DNA of 43,740 nt, from positions 1-43,740 of the forward strand of contig CALANA010000008.1 of NCBI GenBank assembly GCA_937925925.1, written 5' to 3'. Position 1 is the stretch's first letter. The number at the start of each line of letters is the position of its first letter. The stretch comes from an uncultured Chloroflexales bacterium. Lineage in GTDB: Bacteria; Chloroflexota; Chloroflexia; Chloroflexales; Chloroflexaceae. The notes beneath the pieces are model-generated. The model made no database searches. It was not told the DNA's origin and worked only from the letters and a program-made list of their open reading frames with translations. The position numbers were made by a program, and so were the translations under genes. This document shows, piece after piece, positions 41,806 through 43,740 of the stretch.

Positions 41806-42210
41806 ATGCAACCGGAAGATGCTTACGTGCTGGTGATCGAGGATAATGCAGACAATTTGATGGTCGCCACCGACCTGTTGCGCCTGGCGGGGGTGAAGTA
41901 CATCAACTCGCGGGCTTCAGGCGGGCAGGGGATCAAGTTGGCCGAGACGCTGCCACGTGTTGATCTCATTTTGCTGGATATTCAACTGCCTTATGAAGAT
42001 GGCTATGCAGTATTGCAAAAGATCCGTGCGCATCCGAAACTACAACAAACAAAAGTACTGGCCGTGACCGCGAACGTGATGCCCCAGGACGAACAGAAAG
42101 CGCGTGCAGCCGGGTTTGATGGGTTCATTGGCAAACCCCTGCATCCCATTCGGTTTCCAGAACAGATCCGGGCGGTGCTGTCGGGCGAGGTCATCTGGCG
42201 GGCACGCTGA
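41806..42210 (+). CDS. Receiver-only response regulator, DivK-like
   Basis: 134 residues. ATG 41806 is chosen for the GAGGAGG seven bases upstream; the frame is open to 41749 but that extension lacks a site. Receiver residues: E12/D13, phosphoacceptor D58 (LILLDIQLP), the Thr in LAVTANVM and the Lys in FIGKPLHP. AVTANVMPQDEQKARAAGFDGF is typical of DivK-like or hybrid-kinase receivers. No output domain. It precedes the receiver-HD-GYP gene by 15 bp, so both are likely one operon and may share a kinase that is not in the window. Confidence 0.93.
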   Translation: MQPEDAYVLVIEDNADNLMVATDLLRLAGVKYINSRASGGQGIKLAETLPRVDLILLDIQLPYEDGYAVLQKIRAHPKLQQTKVLAVTANVMPQDEQKARAAGFDGFIGKPLHPIRFPEQIRAVLSGEVIWRAR

Positions 42211-42225
42211 GGAGAAACGAGTACT

Positions 42226-43332
42226 ATGATAACGGGGGTATCGTCGGTCATACCCTGGACACCAGGGTGGGAAGCACGATCCAGATCAGCGGCGGCTGAT
42301 GGCAATCGCCCGGCAGTTGAAGCGGCGGATTGTCCATCTTTGTCACCGGCAACGGTGTTGATTGTTGATGATGAGGCGGATGGACGAGAGATCATCGCGG
42401 CTCTGCTGCAACCGCATGGCTATCGCCTGTTGTTTGCGTCCAGTGGAGTACAGGCGCTGCACGAAGCAACGCTGCATCTACCGGATGTCATTGTGCTGGA
42501 TGTGATGATGCCAGGCATGGATGGCTTCAGTGTCTGTCGGCATCTGCGGGCCAATCCGCTTCTGGCCGAGATACCAATTGTGCTGGTAACGGCGCTGAAT
42601 GACCGGCAGTCGCGGCTCTACGGGTTGGCTGCTGGTGCCGATGATTTTCTGTCGAAACCGGTTGATCCAGCCGAACTGGTGGTGCGCTTGCAGAATATTA
42701 CCCGGCTCAATCGCTATCGCCGTCTCCTGGAAGAACGGCAGCGGCTTGCTGATCTGGCACAACAGACGGCGGCTATCCTGGAACAAACCTACGACCTGAC
42801 CTTGCAGGGGTGGGTGAAGGCACTCGAACTTCGTGATGGAGAGACAGAGGCCCATAGTCAGCGTGTCACTGACCTGACCTTGCGTCTGGCACGGACGCTT
42901 GGAATACCAGAAGGGCAGTTGATGCACATCTGGCGGGGGGCTTTGCTGCACGATATTGGTAAACTGGGCATCCCTGATTATATTCTGCACAAACCAGGGC
43001 CACTCACTCCTGAAGAACAGGCGCAGATCCGTCGTCATCCGCAGTATGCGGTTGAATGGTTGTCGCCCATTCCGTTTCTCAAACCAGCGCTGGATATTCC
43101 TGCCTATCACCATGAAAAATGGGATGGGAGCGGCTATCCCTATGGGTTGTGTGGTGACGCGATCCCGCTGGCGGCGCGCATCTTTGCAGTGGTGGATGTG
43201 TGGGATGCGCTTACGAATGATCGCCCTTATCGTGCCGCACTACCAAAGACAAAGGTGTGTGACCACATCCACCAGCAGGCAGGATTCCATTTCGATCCGG
43301 CAATCGTGCCGGTGTTTTTGCAACTGGTGTAG
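42226..43332 (+). CDS. Receiver-HD-GYP phosphodiesterase, cyclic di-GMP type
   Basis: 368 residues. An N-terminal extension of about 40 residues with no similarity, a receiver (VLIVDDEADG, phosphoacceptor D92 in VIVLDVMMPGMDG, Lys in LSKPVDP), a helical linker (about 160-190) and an HD-GYP domain. The metal pair H242-D243 is in LLHDIGKLGIPD, and HHEKWDGSGYPYGL at about 294-307 carries the GYP signature, so an active enzyme degrading cyclic di-GMP (or possibly cGAMP) is expected. The start has AGGAGA about 12 bases upstream, a long spacing. Phosphorylation of the receiver probably sets activity. Confidence 0.94.
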   Translation: MITGVSSVIPWTPGWEARSRSAAADGNRPAVEAADCPSLSPATVLIVDDEADGREIIAALLQPHGYRLLFASSGVQALHEATLHLPDVIVLDVMMPGMDGFSVCRHLRANPLLAEIPIVLVTALNDRQSRLYGLAAGADDFLSKPVDPAELVVRLQNITRLNRYRRLLEERQRLADLAQQTAAILEQTYDLTLQGWVKALELRDGETEAHSQRVTDLTLRLARTLGIPEGQLMHIWRGALLHDIGKLGIPDYILHKPGPLTPEEQAQIRRHPQYAVEWLSPIPFLKPALDIPAYHHEKWDGSGYPYGLCGDAIPLAARIFAVVDVWDALTNDRPYRAALPKTKVCDHIHQQAGFHFDPAIVPVFLQLV

Positions 43333-43337
43333 ATCGA

Positions 43338-43596
43338 GCGTTCAAGCGATCAAGCGGTCAAGCGTTCGAGCGTTCGAGCGGGCGAGCGGGCGAGCGGTCA
43401 AGCGGGCGAGCGGGCGAGCGGGCGAGCGATCAAGCGATCAAGCGGTCAAGCGGGCGAGCGTTCGAGCGGGCGAGCGGGCGAGCGGGCGAGCGGGCAAGCG
43501 GGCAAGCGGGCGAGCGGTCAAGCGGTCAAGCGGTCAAGCGGGCGAGCGGGCGAGCGGGCGAGCGGGCGAGCGGGCGAGCGGGCGAGCGGGCGAGCG
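43338..43596. repeat. 8-bp tandem array, consensus GCGGGCGA
   Basis: About 32 units of period 8 with fixed GCG and variable middle bases (GCGATCAA, GCGGTCAA, GCGTTCGA, GCGGGCGA). It starts 5 bases after the HD-GYP stop. Reading frames through it encode only Ala/Arg/Pro/Ser repeats and are not genes. Confidence 0.9.
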
Positions 43597-43638
43597 TATC
43601 GCGTCCCTCCTGAGCGGAGGCGTAGCCAGAGCAAATGG

Positions 43639-43740
43639 CATCCTGAGCGGAGCGCATGTCATCCTGAGCGGAGCGCATGTCATCCTGAGCGGAGCGCATG
43701 TCATCCTGAGCGAAGCGCATGTCATCCTGAGCGGAGCGCA
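43639..43740. repeat. 21-bp tandem array running off the window
   Basis: Units of CATCCTGAGCGGAGCGCATGT begin at 43639, 43660, 43681, 43702 and 43723, with one base change in the fourth and the last cut by the window end. CTGAGCGGAG also appears once just before the array (43611-43620), as part of a diverged unit. Confidence 0.9.

Noticed and set aside
43526..43725. Repetitive reading frames (SAQDDMR and RSPARPLA types) at the window end
   Set aside because: Products of the 8-bp and 21-bp arrays; low complexity and open in several frames.

Overview
The window looks like chromosomal DNA from a member of Chloroflexota, probably near the Chloroflexia. This is an inference from gene content: RNase Y next to SpoVS without other sporulation genes, a CbrA-type transporter-kinase module, several lipoproteins with a lipobox, and many palindromic and tandem repeat families between genes. 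No rRNA or tRNA gene was recognised. Most of the window is housekeeping and signalling DNA, with several accessory patches.

Layout. 1-1300: repeats and a membrane-anchored protein of unknown role. 1296-3857: a compact restriction-modification (R-M) island (frameshifted PD-(D/E)XK endonuclease, beta-class methyltransferase, Phd/YefM-like antitoxin) flanked by two copies of one repeat in direct orientation. 3881-11850: a minus-strand block resembling the proteobacterial CrbS/CbrA acetate and carbon sensing neighbourhood: cNMP/CBS/DUF294 protein, small CbrX-like membrane protein, SLC5 transporter fused to a histidine kinase, receiver-only regulator, and a degenerate kinase fused to a DnaQ-type exonuclease. 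12052-14198: spoVS and rny. 14472-19273: a duplicated-domain lipoprotein, RimI, a radical SAM SPL-like protein, an inositol-monophosphatase family protein and a GT2 glycosyltransferase. 19288-22462: a promoter, a leader of about 520 nt and a large NYN/LOTUS protein with internal repeats. 22491-26265: trpF, a Trm112-like membrane protein, trpB and a lipid-kinase-like protein. 26395-30663: a DUF4011/SF1 helicase with a Vsr-like C-terminus, resembling single-gene phage defence proteins.

30795-33648: a frameshifted TolB-propeller/CARDB secreted protein with a duplicated translation start. 33773-38464: the least familiar part, a tightly packed four-gene operon of two membrane-anchored paralogues, a membrane protein with an Asp/Glu/Gly tail, and an asparagine-synthetase-like enzyme lacking the usual Cys2 glutaminase nucleophile. 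38603-38892: a 33-bp tandem array. 38994-40690: an ABC substrate-binding lipoprotein and permease without an ATPase. 40691-41805: about 1.1 kb without a convincing gene, but with a promoter, foldable RNA and a strong terminator. 41806-43332: a receiver protein and a receiver-HD-GYP phosphodiesterase. The end is an 8-bp array followed by a 21-bp array that runs off the window.

The best candidates for something undescribed are the four-gene operon at 33773-38464 and the kinase-like/exonuclease signalling block at 3881-11850. No homology search was possible, so family names rest on visible motifs, domain order and context.
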